Below, piece after piece: positions 1-10,850 of a stretch of DNA of 64,000 nucleotides. How positions within the stretch are numbered: position 1 is the first letter of the stretch; every line of letters begins with the position of its first letter. A program made the translations under genes and the position numbers. Origin of the DNA: Massilia putida (GTDB lineage Bacteria; Pseudomonadota; Gammaproteobacteria; Burkholderiales; Burkholderiaceae_D); contig NZ_CP019038.1 of assembly GCF_001941825.1 (NCBI RefSeq), positions 6,324,001-6,388,000 of the forward strand, given 5' to 3'. The notes under the pieces were generated by a model. It was given only the letters and a program-made list of their open reading frames with translations. It ran no database searches and was not told where the DNA came from.

Positions 1-152
1 CCATCGAGCACTGGCATCCCGCCATCGGCGACCCGACCCTGGCCGACGCCATCCTTGACCGGCTCGTCCACAACGCCCACCAGCTCAACTTGAAAGGAGA
101 TTCCCTGCGAAAAAAACGGGCCAATTTGACAAGACCAGCTCATCAGGAGTAA
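1..152 (+). CDS. istB: IstB-like ATPase, C-terminal end only (IS21 family)
   Basis: The first 50 codons in frame 3 read as the tail of an IstB transposition helper ATPase, ending ...[21 protein letters not shown] and a TAA stop at 150-152. The stretch containing [16 protein letters not shown] is characteristic of IstB C-termini. IstB is the AAA+ partner of the IstA transposase in IS21-family elements. The rest of the gene and istA lie outside the window. The four tandem terminal repeats that follow at 188 support the assignment, because IS21 elements carry repeated transposase sites at their ends. Confidence 0.85.
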   Translation, partial: IEHWHPAIGDPTLADAILDRLVHNAHQLNLKGDSLRKKRANLTRPAHQE

Positions 153-187
153 AACCCGAACCTCGACCCCGTGCCGTCACGCCCCGA

Positions 188-278
188 GTGTCCAGTTTGG
201 CCTGGAACAGGTGTCCAGTTTGCGCTGGAATGCGTGTCCAGTTTGCGGCGGAACGGGTGTCCAGTTTCGGCGGAATAC
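188..278 (+). repeat. four tandem 23-bp terminal repeats of the IS21-type element
   Basis: Copies start at 188, 211, 234 and 257, exactly 23 bp apart. Each begins GTGTCCAGTTT and continues with a purine-rich GCGGAA/GGAA tail. In IS21 elements such multiple end repeats are binding sites for the transposase. They are not a CRISPR array because there are no unique spacers. Confidence 0.85.
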
Positions 279-2755
279 GCAACGAAGCCCGCACGCTGCT
301 GCCGACCATGGCCGCGACGCGCGCCGGTTTCCAGCGCCTGGAGCAGGAACTGGTCGGCAGCCTGGTACAGGAAAAGGTCGGCAACGTGCTGGCTGGCATT
401 GCGACCCAAGCCCAATACGCGATCGATCTTGTCGTGCGCAATCTATACGAGCGGACAGCCGATATCGGCTTTCTTGCCACCGACAGGGAACTCTGCTCGT
501 TCGCGGCCGGGCAGGCGGATGACGTGCATGCCGTGCGGCGCCGCCTGCGCGCCTACCGCAGCAAGTACACCGTGTACGACGACATCCTGATCCTCGATAC
601 GCACGGGCGCATGCTGGCGCGTATTGACGAGACTCATCCGCTCGCCATCAGCAGCGATGCCCTGGTCGCGCAGTCGCTGGCGAGCCCGCATTATGTCGAG
701 ACCTTCCGCGCCAGCGACTTGCGGCCGGATAAGACCCGGGCACTGATCTACTCGCGCCGGATGCTGCATCCCGACAGCGGCGTTCCGATCGGCGTGTTGT
801 GCTTGTGCTTCAACTTCGAGGAAGAGATGGCGGGCATCTTCCGCTCCCTGGCCGACGAAGACGGGCGTACGCTGCTACTGCTGCTCGATGGCGACGGGCG
901 TGTGATCGCGAGTGCCGATCCGGACTGGGTGCGCGAGGACAGTCGCGTTCCGCTCAACCTGGACGGCGAGGCTCGCTTGTTATTGCACTGCGGCCGTGAA
1001 TACTTGGTGTCCACCCAGCCGGCCGCCGGATACCAGGGCTACAAGGGACCGCCCGGCTGGCACGGGCAGGTGATGACGCCGGTCGACGTGGCGTTCCGGC
1101 GTCGGCCACGCGCGGTGCTCGACCACATACCGGCGGCCGTGGCCGAGGGTTTGCTGACTCACGCGCGCTCGTTCTGCCCGCCGTTGTTCGATATCATCAC
1201 CGCGGCCGACACGGTGCGGCGCGTGGTCTGGAACGGCCAAGTCGCCACGGCCGGCTGCGTGGGTGATGTGCACAAGCTCAAGACGGTGCTCGCCCAGGTC
1301 GGCGAGACAGGTGCGCGCAGCAACGAATTGTTCGGCCAGTCGATCGGCGACCTATACGAGACGGCACTCGCCTCGCACTTGCGCGACGCCGAATCCGTAG
1401 CGCGCCTGCTGGTCGACCTGCTGGACCGCAACCTGTATGAGCGCTCGGACGATTGCCGGTGGTGGGCACTGACACCCGAACTGCGCCACGCTCTGACCGA
1501 GCCCGAGCAGGACTTCGAGACGCGCGAGCACCTGGGCGAGATCCTCGACTACATCAATGGCTTGTACACGGTGTACACCCGGCTGTTCGTCTACGACAGC
1601 CAGGGCCGCATCCTTGTCTCGAGCAGCCGCGATGGCGCGGCCAGCATGGCCGGCGAGCGCATCGACGAGGACACGCTTGCCGCGGTCCTGGCGCTGCGCG
1701 GCGAGCAGCAGTATCACGTGACGCCGTTCCGTCCCGATCCACTGTACGATGGACGGCCGACCTACGTCTACCACGCGGCGATCCGCGATCCGGGCATGGA
1801 CGCCGGCGGCGTGGTCGGCGGTATCGGCATCGTATTCGACGCCGAGGCCGAATTCAGCGCGATGCTGAAGGGGGCCCTGGGCGACACGGACAACGCAAGC
1901 GCACTGTTCGTCGACCGCGGCGGCCGGGTCATCGCCAGCACCGACCGCACGCGCCCCGTCGGAGCGCGAATCGAACTCGATCCGCAGTTGCTGGCACTGG
2001 ACAACGGCCGGCACGCGTCGCGCGTCGTCGAGCACGACGGCCAGTACGCGGTGATGGCCTGCTGCGCCTCGAGCGGTTACCGCGAGTTCAAGGTCAGCGA
2101 CGGCTACCGCGACGACGTGCTCGCCCTTGTGTTCCTGACGTTCGGTGCGGTGTGTCCGCGTCAGGGCGGCGCCAGGCGCACAGTGACAGGCCCGGCACTC
2201 CTGCGCACCGAAGCCCATGGCGGCACGCCCGACACGGCGGGCGAATTCGCTACCTTCGTCGTCGACGGTACGCTGTTCGCCGTGCCGGCCGCCAGCGTAC
2301 TCGAGGCGCGTAGCGCCTCGGAGATCTCGCCGGTATCGATGGGAGGACGGCGCGAGCGCATGGGCGTGATCGCGGCCCGTGCCGATGGCGACGGGGACCG
2401 CTTCGTCTGGGTATTCGACCTTGGCTGCCTGATGCGCGGCACGCCGTCCACGATCGGCCAGGCCAGCCAGGCCATCGTGCTACGCCACGGTAGCGCCGTG
2501 ATGGCGATCCTGGCGGACGACCTGGACAGCATGCTCAGTTTTCATCCGTCGCACATCATGCCGTCCCCGGTCGCCGGTGGTGCCGACGGCCTGCTGGTCA
2601 AGCAAGTCGTGCGTGCCAACGGGGGCGGGCTGATCGTGCAAATACTCGACGTAATACAGCTGTTCACTTGCATCGAGGACCCGAGCCTACCGACCATCTT
2701 GCCGATCGACGTCCCATCGGTCGGTGTCCTGGCGGAGGCCGTCACGGCCACCTGA
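188..2755 (+). pseudogene. Cache-Cache-CheW chemosensory protein, 5' end replaced by IS21 end
   Basis: The open frame encodes 855 residues from a GTG at 188, but the first ~31 residues come from the IS21 terminal repeats. Native coding probably resumes at NEARTLLPTM (near 281). Two repeated Cache-like sensor regions follow (roughly residues 50-320 and 380-690). Each has a VVRNLYER or LLDRNLYER segment, a TVYDDILILD or TVYTRLFVYD strand and a GGRVIAS-type turn. The last ~150 residues (EFATFVVDGTLFAVPA onward) match a CheW domain, the adaptor linking receptors to CheA. No clear flanking transmembrane pair is visible, so it may be a soluble sensor-adaptor. The original start and promoter were lost to the IS, so expression is doubtful unless it is read from the IS. 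The Cache assignment is by pattern only; CheW is firmer. Confidence 0.7.
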
Positions 2756-2760
2756 TCCGG

Positions 2761-2809
2761 ACGACGCGGGGAGGCAGCCGCTACCGCGCGGTCTTGTGCC
2801 CCGCGTCGT
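2761..2809 (+). terminator. long hairpin after the Cache-CheW gene
   Basis: An 11-bp perfect inverted repeat, ACGACGCGGGG at 2761-2771 and CCCCGCGTCGT at 2799-2809, is separated by 27 nt and starts 5 nt after the stop codon. There is no T-tract after it, so it is not a classical intrinsic terminator. It could stabilise the 3' end of the transcript. Confidence 0.45.
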
Positions 2810-2875
2810 GTTGCCACTGAAACGGCCAAGTTGCCGTTTGCATCTGGTGAAAGTTCGGGGTTGAAGGAGATACCC

Positions 2876-3045
2876 ATGGCTTCCGTTAAGAAAACACGTT
2901 CCGGCACGTCCAGCTCCGGGTCAAGAACAAGTTATTACCCAAGGTTTTTCGGGAGACATTCGACACGCACGAGCAGTCGATACAGTACGGCGAACAACTG
3001 CGGTCGGAAATCGGGGGCACGGGCCGTCCAACACAGCTGATTTGA
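2876..3045 (+). pseudogene. tyrosine-integrase N-terminal remnant, frameshifted
   Basis: An ATG with a strong Shine-Dalgarno (GAAGGAGATACCC) begins MASVKKTRSGT. One base is then missing, and the next frame continues QLRVKNKLLPKVFRETFD and HEQSIQYGEQLRSEI to a stop at 3043-3045. This looks like the N-terminal arm of a phage-type site-specific integrase of the kind that starts MASVKKT-sGxfElrv. The catalytic domain is absent. It is probably a relic of an integrated element, and it lies next to other mobile debris. Confidence 0.5.
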
Positions 3046-3140
3046 GATGCCAGGACCCTAGTCCGACCGAAAGCAGCAACGCGCGAGACCCAGCCGGCGG
3101 TCGATCGGACTGGCTTTTACGCACAAAAGTGGATTGTTGA

Positions 3141-3377
3141 GTGTCTTTCCAGGCAGGCCGAGACCGCGACTCCGGCCTGGACGCCAAGCGCCGTCTTGGG
3201 CAGAAGATCTGGAAGAAGTGGACCGGCTATCATCGGCGCAGCGTTGTCGAGACCAAGAAGCGTTGCTTCAAGCTGCTCGGTGAACGCGTCATGGCGCGTG
3301 ACTTCGACCGGCAAGTCGCCGAGTTGCAGGTACGCGCCGCCATCCTTAACCGCTTCACCCGGTTGGCACACCCATAA
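3141..3377 (+). pseudogene. IS5-family transposase, C-terminal fragment
   Basis: Seventy-eight codons including the segments WKKWTGYHRRSVVETK and VMARDFDRQVAELQVRAAIL match the C-terminal part of IS5 (IS903-type) DDE transposases. The glutamate of VETK in the YHRRS-VETK block is the expected third catalytic acid. The N-terminal two-thirds, including the first two acids, is missing. A much shorter, diverged piece of a related element lies on the opposite strand at 32105-32185. Confidence 0.75.
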
Positions 3378-3537
3378 TTATCGCCATGCCGTAAATCCGC
3401 CCGGGGTTTGGAGTATTACGTGCTCAGCTGATTAGTGCACAAAGCCCAGTTGCAGCCAGAATTCAGGAGCCACATGGTACGATTTGCAGGCTGTGCATGC
3501 ATATTCTTGCCGAGACTCCTCTTCCGACCGATCGCTA

Positions 3538-5754
3538 ATGTCATCAACTCCGGCTTCTGAAATTAACCTGTCCTTCGACCAGTTGAAGGTTTTCCGACAG
3601 GCGGCGCTTATCCTTACTTCATCACAAGACCTCGATGAGGCGCTGAACAACACAATTGCGGCTTGCCTTCCAGCCCTGGGCGATTTCGGTTTTTTCGATG
3701 TGGCCCTGCAGAATGGGGTGCGTCGCACGGCACGCGCCCATCAGGATCCGGCACTCGAGCAGCAGCTCAAGGTATCGCGCTGGCAGCACAACGGGCGCTC
3801 GGACATCAATCTCTGTGCTTTGTCCAGCGGCATGCCCGTACTCCACGAGAACACCGATGACGACTGGTTCGCCCACGCCTTCCCAGGCATATCGCGAACG
3901 CTGCAGTTTCGCTCGATGCTATCGGTCCCGGTCGTTCATGGCGAGGACCTGATCGGCTCCTTGACTCTGTTCATGGCAGGTTCAGGTCGGAATCATGGCG
4001 CTGCCGACTTGAACTTCGCGACTGAAATCTCCGCGCTGGCGGCACCGGTGGTCGCCAAAGCACGCATGATCGCGCAGCAGCGCGCCACTGAAATCGCGTT
4101 GCGCACGAGCGAACAGCGCTTTCAGCTTGCCTTACGGATGGGAGGCATGGGCGCTTGGCAGTGGGATGTCTTGAGCAATACAGTGCATTGGTGGCCAGGC
4201 ATGGCCGAACTTCATGGCCTGTCACCAGGTACACAGTTGCAAGGTGTCGAGGATTACCTGGATCTGGTGCATCCGGACGACCGTACTGCGACCGCTGTTT
4301 CGATGAGCGACGACGCCATTCTGAGCACGGGAAAAGCACTCGAATACCGCATACTCTGGCCCGACGGGAGCGTGCGTTGGCTGGAGACCCGCTGGCAAAA
4401 CGTCCACAGCGACGACGGCGAGTGGCTGTCCAGATCCGGTATTTGCGTCGATATCACGCAACGCATGCTGACCGAACAGAAACTGCGCTTCGTCGCCCGC
4501 GTCAGTGCCGAGTTGGCCGAACTAGTCGAGCATGAAGAGACACTGAAACGCGTTGCGCACCTGGCCGTTCCCGACTTTGCCGACTGGTGCGCGGTCGACC
4601 TGCTGGGCGACACCGACAAACTGATACGGGTTGCAGTCGCCCATGCGGATCCGGCAAAGGTCAGGCTCGCCTACGACCTGCATGAACGCTATCCTCCGGA
4701 CCCTGCATCGGACAGCGGCACGTGGCATGTCATTCGCAGCGGCAAGTCTGTCTTGATGGCAGAAATTTCCGATGAAACATTGGCAAAATCCATCGGTGAT
4801 CCGACCTACCTTCAGATTCTGCGCGACCTCGAACTGCGTTCGTACATCGGTGTGCCCTTGGTCGCACGCGGCAGGACTATCGGTGTCCTCACATTCATTT
4901 TTGCAGAGAGCCGTCGAAGGTACAACGAGACCGACGTTGAGTTGGCCGAAGAGATCGGACGTCGTGCCGGGGTAGCTATCGACAATTCCATGCTGTATCG
5001 GACCCTGCAGGAAAACGACCGCCACAAGGACGAGTTCCTTGCCATGCTCAGCCATGAGCTGAGGAACCCGCTGGCGCCGATCTCCACCGCTGCCGAAATG
5101 CTGAGGATGATTGGTCATGACGATCCCAAGGTCATGAGGGCCAGCGACGTGATTGCACGACAAGTCAAGCACCTGAATGCGCTCGTGAGTGATTTGCTGG
5201 ACGTGTCTCGCGTCACCAGAGGGTTGGTGAAACTTAGCAAGGAGGTGGTCGACCTGAAGTGCATTGTCGAAAACGCGATCGAACAATGCCGGCCACTACT
5301 TGATTCGAAAAAACACGTATTCACGTTGCAGGTCGAGGTTGGGCAAGCGTGGATACTGGGCGATCAGAATCGCCTGGTGCAGGTCGTCGTGAATCTCTTG
5401 AACAACGCGGCAAAGTACACGCCCGAGGCAGGCAAGATCACCCTGTCACTACGTACCGCCGGCCATCAGGCCTGGATCGAGGTCAAGGATAATGGCATAG
5501 GCATCGAAAAGGAATTTCTGCCGCACGTGTTTAATTTGTTCACGCAGGCCGCGCGAAGCCTCGACCGGGCGCAGGGCGGCCTTGGCATCGGCCTTGCGCT
5601 CGTCAAGACCATCATCGGCTTGCATGGTGGCGAAATCGTTGTGTGTAGCGCTGGTGCTAACGCAGGCAGCACGTTCACGGTGTCGCTGCCTTTGTGCGAC
5701 AACCGCGGCGCGGAGGCCGTTGCGCCAGCATACGTGTCCTCAGCTGAACAGGTC

Positions 5755-5757
<3 letters not shown>
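3538..5757 (+). CDS. GAF-PAS-GAF sensor histidine kinase, possibly truncated
   Basis: A cytoplasmic sensor kinase of 739 residues from the ATG at 3538, preferred over a TTG at 3484. A GAF domain (about residues 20-180) is followed by a PAS/PAC domain (residues 195-315, with WPDGSVRWLETRW), a second GAF domain (330-480), a HisKA domain with the phospho-acceptor motif HELRNPLAPIS, and an HATPase domain with N box NLLNNAAKYTPE and G boxes DNGIGI and GGLGIGLALVK. There are no transmembrane helices. The protein ends about 25 residues after the HATPase domain, where the paralogue at 50925 goes on into a receiver domain. Its TGA stop is also the first triplet of the adjacent IS3 inverted repeat, so a C-terminal receiver may have been cut off. 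The signal sensed is unknown. Confidence 0.85.
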
Positions 5758-6844
<1,087 letters not shown>

Positions 6845-6886
6845 CGGCATTGCGTCGCCCTCACTCTTCTCCGCGGCGCGGTTCAG

Positions 6887-7912
6887 TCAGAAAACGTGGC
6901 GAATTCCAAGCGCGTTCGTAGCCCCATACCCTGCGCTGGTTTTCTTGTCACCCGTGTGGATGAGATAGACGTCCGTTCGTTTGGACAGCCGATAATCGTA
7001 CCCGAGCGACGTCGTGCGGCGTTGCGTGGCCGCGCCATGTGCCGGCGTCAGCCGCGTGCGGGCACTTTCCAGCAGGATCGCGCCGCGTGCGCCAACGGGG
7101 ATCGACAACCCGGCGTCGAGCAGTCGCGACGTGTTACCGCCGTCGATGCTCGCGTGGCCGGCGTTGCCGTAGAGCTTGACTAGCCCGGAGTCGTAGGCAA
7201 CGCCCGCCATCCAGGCCTTCTGTTCCACCGGCAGCGGCGTGAGGACGCTGACGCGCAGCCGCTGCGCGCTGACGGCCGCGCTCCAGGGGCCGCTGTTGTA
7301 GTCGGCATGCACGCTCAGGTTGGCCACTCCGGCCCGGCCGGCTTGCTCACCCGGCCCGTAGTCGATGCTGCCGCGCAGGCCGCCGAAGCGCGGCGTCGTG
7401 TAGCGGATGACGTTGTTCCACACGGTGTCTCCGATGATGTTGCCGCCGTAGGCCGCGACGAACGTTTGCAGGGCAAGGGGTGAAAAGACCACCGACGTGC
7501 CGAACGGACTCAGCTGCAGCATCGACTGGTACATCGGATTCGTCTGCCGGCCCAGTGTCAGCCTGCCAAAGTCACCTTCGACTCCAACCCAGGCATTGCG
7601 CGACCAGAACGGGTCCGTCGCGTTGCGGCCTTGCTCGCCCGTGTCCGGGCGGTAGAAACTCTCCAGCGACCAGATGACACGGTTGCCTGATCCGAGCTCC
7701 TCGCTGCCGCGAAAGCCGAGGAAGGACGTCGTCAGGCCGCCACCGTTCAGCTGGGTAATGGCCTGTGGATCGCCGCTGCGCTTCACGCTGCCCAGGTAGG
7801 TGCCGATCAGGCCATACACTTCGACGGACGATTGGGCGGCCGCGTTCGCGCACAGTAGGCATGCAAGAGTCCCTGCCGCGGCCAGCGCGGCTTTGTTGTT
7901 TTCGATTGTCAT
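6887..7912 (-). CDS. outer membrane porin
   Basis: A 341-residue porin with an N-terminal signal peptide (hydrophobic ALAAAGTLACLLCANAAAQ, cleavage after AAAQ likely). It then has the hallmark SSVEVYGLIG first strand, a FLGFRGSEELGSGN loop and a C-terminal phenylalanine (GIRHVF), as expected for beta-barrel insertion. It belongs to the Gram-negative trimeric porin family common in betaproteobacteria. It lies 26 bp after the MFS transporter gene at the distal end of the HyuAB operon and probably admits that pathway's substrate. Start chosen at the ATG preceded by GGAGACACC. Confidence 0.85.
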   Translation of the reverse strand: MTIENNKAALAAAGTLACLLCANAAAQSSVEVYGLIGTYLGSVKRSGDPQAITQLNGGGLTTSFLGFRGSEELGSGNRVIWSLESFYRPDTGEQGRNATDPFWSRNAWVGVEGDFGRLTLGRQTNPMYQSMLQLSPFGTSVVFSPLALQTFVAAYGGNIIGDTVWNNVIRYTTPRFGGLRGSIDYGPGEQAGRAGVANLSVHADYNSGPWSAAVSAQRLRVSVLTPLPVEQKAWMAGVAYDSGLVKLYGNAGHASIDGGNTSRLLDAGLSIPVGARGAILLESARTRLTPAHGAATQRRTTSLGYDYRLSKRTDVYLIHTGDKKTSAGYGATNALGIRHVF

Positions 7913-7938
7913 GGTGTCTCCGTACGGGGTGGGGCGCC

Positions 7939-9378
7939 TCAGGGCGAGATTTCTTCGAGCGAGCGGTTGGTGGTTTCGATCATGCCCAGCGCGGCGACGA
8001 GGCCGACGACGGTCATCGCGGCAAACATGAGGAACACGGTGTTGATGCCGTCCTTCGCCAGCACGAGGCCGACGAGGGCGGGTGCCGTTGCCGATGCGGC
8101 ACGCAGCCACGAGGTGGCGAGACCGGTGCCGATGGCGCGGATGCGGGTCGGATAAATCTCCGGCGTGTACAGGTACAGCATCACGGTCGTCGTGCCCATC
8201 ACGGCGTAGGCGGCCGAACCGAGGATCATCACGTGGGTGGCGCTGTCGGTGCCGATCGTGACGAGGCCGAGCAGCAGCAGGCCCGCGAGTATGAAGCTGC
8301 CGATGGCCCAGCGGCGGCGCCCCGTGCGGTCGATGACGAGCGCGCAGCAGACGACGGCGCAGGTGCTCAGCACGTTCGACAGCGATGCCATGTGCAACGC
8401 CTCCTGCAGCGGCAGGTGATACACGGTCTTGTAGAGGCTCGGCAGCCAGTTGTTGATGCCGTTGGCGACGAAATACGCGCTGGCCCACAGGGCCCACACG
8501 ACGAACGTGCGGGTGCGGTAGACCGACGAGAACAACTCCTTCCACGAGCCCTTGCGCTTGCCTTGCAGCGCGCGGGCCAGTTCCGCGGTGCGGGCCGCGC
8601 AGGCGTCGGCTTGCGTGGCCGGATCGAGGTGGCGTCCGTCGCTGGAAGCCTCGACGGAAGCGATGATGCGCTCCGCCTCCGCATAGCGTCCGCGGCCGAT
8701 CAGCCAGCGGGGCGATTCCGGCAAACGGAACACGAGCAGGCAGATCGCCAGGCCGGGAATGCCGCCGAGCAGGAACATGGTTTCCCAGCCGAAGCGAGGC
8801 ACGATGAAGGCGCCGATCTGCGCAGCGCCTAGCAGGCCGATCGGGAAGATCAGTTCGTATAGCAGGAAGAAGCGCCCGCGGCCCTTCGCCTGCGACAGCT
8901 CGTTGATATACGTCGCCGCCACGGGCACTTCGCCGCCGACGCCGATGCCCTGGATGAAGCGGGCCAGGAACAGCATGTTGAAATTGCCGGCCAGCGCGCA
9001 GCCGAGGCTCATGATGGACATCAGCCCGATCGTGATGCCCGCGCTGCGGGTCCGTCCGATGCGCTCGGCGAGCCAGCCGAAGAACAGCGCGCCGACGACC
9101 TGGCCCAGGTAGCCGGACGCGATCAGCAGGCCGACCTGTCCGGGCGTGATTTTCCACAGCCCGATGAGGACCGGAAGAACGAACGCGAGCGACAACGCGT
9201 CGAACGCGTCGAAGAAGGTGGCGCTGCCCATGATGACCCTGGCCTTCGTATGCCAGCGGGACATGTGGACGTTCTCCAGGCGGAACAGCAGCGGAGCGGC
9301 TTGTCCGATGTTCTGTTCACGCTGGGGAGGAGGCGCGAACTTGTGCTCGGGCGTGGCTCTCTGGTTTGCGATGCTCAT
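7939..9378 (-). CDS. MFS metabolite/proton symporter
   Basis: A 479-residue major facilitator with about twelve hydrophobic segments. Family signatures visible are FFGWLAERIGRTRS (loop 2-3 motif), RFIQGIGVGGEVPVA, RLPESPRWLIGRGR (sugar-porter-like PESPRWL), VIDRTGRRR, and YTPEIYPTRIRAIGTG. These fit the metabolite:H+ symporter / aromatic acid-sugar porter branch. The ATG at 9378 has a GGAGACAAC ribosome site. It lies within the minus-strand hyu operon between the CobW gene and the porin, so it is the likely inner-membrane importer for the operon's substrate. The true substrate cannot be read from the sequence. Confidence 0.85.
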   Translation of the reverse strand: MSIANQRATPEHKFAPPPQREQNIGQAAPLLFRLENVHMSRWHTKARVIMGSATFFDAFDALSLAFVLPVLIGLWKITPGQVGLLIASGYLGQVVGALFFGWLAERIGRTRSAGITIGLMSIMSLGCALAGNFNMLFLARFIQGIGVGGEVPVAATYINELSQAKGRGRFFLLYELIFPIGLLGAAQIGAFIVPRFGWETMFLLGGIPGLAICLLVFRLPESPRWLIGRGRYAEAERIIASVEASSDGRHLDPATQADACAARTAELARALQGKRKGSWKELFSSVYRTRTFVVWALWASAYFVANGINNWLPSLYKTVYHLPLQEALHMASLSNVLSTCAVVCCALVIDRTGRRRWAIGSFILAGLLLLGLVTIGTDSATHVMILGSAAYAVMGTTTVMLYLYTPEIYPTRIRAIGTGLATSWLRAASATAPALVGLVLAKDGINTVFLMFAAMTVVGLVAALGMIETTNRSLEEISP

Positions 9379-9448
9379 GTTGTCTCCGTGATTATTGGGT
9401 GTGGTGCCGTCTGGGCGGCCTACGGGAGGTTCTGCGGGTATGGCGGGT

Positions 9449-10474
9449 TCACCTTGCCTTATGGGCGAACACTGCCAGCGTGGCTTCGATGTCGTCCCGG
9501 TCGATGCCGCGCGTGATGAACACCAGGCGCGTCCGACGGTCCGCGCCGGGCCAGGCGTCCAGCTTGCGGGGCGGGTGGAAGATGTGCTGGACGCCATGGA
9601 CGACGACCGGCGCTTCCGGATGCTCGCGCACGTGCACGAGGCCTTTCACCCGCAGCAGGTCCGGACCGCGCATGGCCGTCATCATGTCGAGCCACGCCTG
9701 GAAACCGCGCCAGGAGACGGGTTCATTCAGCACCACGGCGTACGAGCTGATCCCGTCCGCGTGGTCGTGGTGGTGGTGGTGGTCGTGGCCGTCGTGATGT
9801 TCATGGACCGTCGCGCGCGCGATCCACGCGTCGCTGTCGGCCGTCTCGTGTGCGACCGCGCCGCCGAACAGGATGTCCGGATCGATCCGGCCCCGCGTGG
9901 CTGCACACAGGGCCGCGCCGGGATTCAGCGCTTCCAGCCGATGTTCGAGGGCCGCACGCTGCTGCGGCGTGCACAGGTCCGTCTTCGTCAGCACGAGGCG
10001 GTCGGCCAGCGCGACCTGGTGCCGTGCCGCTTCGTGGCGTGTCAGCGTATCTCCGCCGTTCACGGCGTCGACTGTGGTGATCAGGCGGTCGAAGCGGAAG
10101 TGCTCGCGCAGCGACGGCTCGGCCATCAGGGTGTGCAGGATCGGTGCCGGATCGGCGAGACCCGTGGTCTCGAGCACGACCCGGTCGATGTCGTGCACGG
10201 CGCCATCGCGCGCCAGGCGGGCCAGTGTGGCCTGCAGGTCGCCGCGCACCGTGCAGCACACGCAGCCGTTTGCCAGCAGGACGAGTTCCTCGCGGGTTTG
10301 TTCGAGCAGATCGTGATCGAGCCCGACCTCGCCGAACTCGTTGATGATGACCGCTGTGCGGTCGAATGCCGGATCGCGCAGGATGTGCGACAGCAGCGTG
10401 GTCTTGCCGCTGCCCAGGAAGCCGGTCAGTACGGTGACGGGCAGCGGCAGGGCGGGTTTGTCTTTCAAGCTCAT
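9449..10474 (-). CDS. CobW/G3E-family GTPase metallochaperone
   Basis: A 341-residue G3E GTPase. Walker A GFLGSGKTT is at residues 18-26, the metal-binding GCVCC motif is at 70-74, the G3E Walker B region ETTGLADP and the base-recognition motif LTKTDL follow, and there is a histidine-rich linker (HEHHDGHDHHHHHDH) at about 223-240. A CobW C-terminal domain closes the protein. Such proteins use GTP to load zinc, cobalt or nickel into client enzymes. Its place 10 bp after the small ORF downstream of HyuB suggests that the client is the HyuA/HyuB enzyme or the FAH-family hydrolase. That client is inference. Confidence 0.9.
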   Translation of the reverse strand: MSLKDKPALPLPVTVLTGFLGSGKTTLLSHILRDPAFDRTAVIINEFGEVGLDHDLLEQTREELVLLANGCVCCTVRGDLQATLARLARDGAVHDIDRVVLETTGLADPAPILHTLMAEPSLREHFRFDRLITTVDAVNGGDTLTRHEAARHQVALADRLVLTKTDLCTPQQRAALEHRLEALNPGAALCAATRGRIDPDILFGGAVAHETADSDAWIARATVHEHHDGHDHHHHHDHADGISSYAVVLNEPVSWRGFQAWLDMMTAMRGPDLLRVKGLVHVREHPEAPVVVHGVQHIFHPPRKLDAWPGADRRTRLVFITRGIDRDDIEATLAVFAHKAR

Positions 10475-10483
10475 GTAAGATCC

Positions 10484-10843
10484 TCAACCATGGAGTTTAG
10501 CGAAAGAACGCAGGGTCTTGCCGAGCCGGGCGACGAGGAAGGCGCCGGCGGCGTCGCCGGGCGCACCGGCCAGCGCCCCGAGCAGGGCGCCGATGCTCCA
10601 CTTGCCGTCAACCGTGCATCCCCGTTCACGCAGCAGCGTCACGACGTCCGCGCGGCCGTTGCGCTCGGCCTGGCCCAGCAGGTAGTCGGCGATGTCCTGC
10701 TCGAAGTCCTGCAGCTGCAGCGTGACGCCGCCCACGCTGCAGGCGCAGCTGCCCGCCAGCGCCACGTGCTGGCGCGCCAGGCGTTCCCAGATGTCGAGCA
10801 GTTCGCGTGCTTCGACCGGTACGGCGTGGGTCGCGGCTTCCAT
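10484..10843 (-). CDS. small conserved protein in hyu operon, function unknown
   Basis: A 119-residue soluble protein placed tightly between hyuB (7 bp) and the CobW gene (10 bp). It has the segment SCACSVGGVTLQLQDFEQDIADYLL with two closely spaced cysteines, and a C-terminal Gly/Ala-rich helix region. No catalytic motif is recognised. The spacing leaves little doubt that it is translated as part of the operon. The CAC motif next to a metallochaperone hints at metal binding, but this is not demonstrated. Confidence 0.65.
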   Translation of the reverse strand: MEAATHAVPVEARELLDIWERLARQHVALAGSCACSVGGVTLQLQDFEQDIADYLLGQAERNGRADVVTLLRERGCTVDGKWSIGALLGALAGAPGDAAGAFLVARLGKTLRSFAKLHG

Positions 10844-10850
10844 CGCTGCC

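Larger units (their letters stand above)
1..281 (+). mobile_element. IS21-family insertion sequence, right end
   Basis: The istB tail is followed by four copies of a 23-bp repeat, and the last one runs into a terminal CA at 280-281, as expected for an IS21-type end (5'-TG...CA-3'). The element appears to have inserted into the chemosensory gene that continues to 2755. The other end and the target duplication lie outside the window, so the exact junction is an estimate to within a few bases. Confidence 0.75.

Noticed and set aside
188..278. CRISPR array
   Set aside because: Four direct repeats are spaced by exactly their own unit length with no unique spacers, and they lie next to istB. They are IS21 terminal repeats.
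6887..9157. 756-codon frame ending in the porin
   Set aside because: The first ~415 codons are a shadow of the MFS transporter gene. The porin has its own signal peptide and ribosome site at 7912.
9765..9800. GTG/GTC microsatellite-like run
   Set aside because: It encodes the histidine-rich metal-binding loop of the CobW-family protein on the minus strand.
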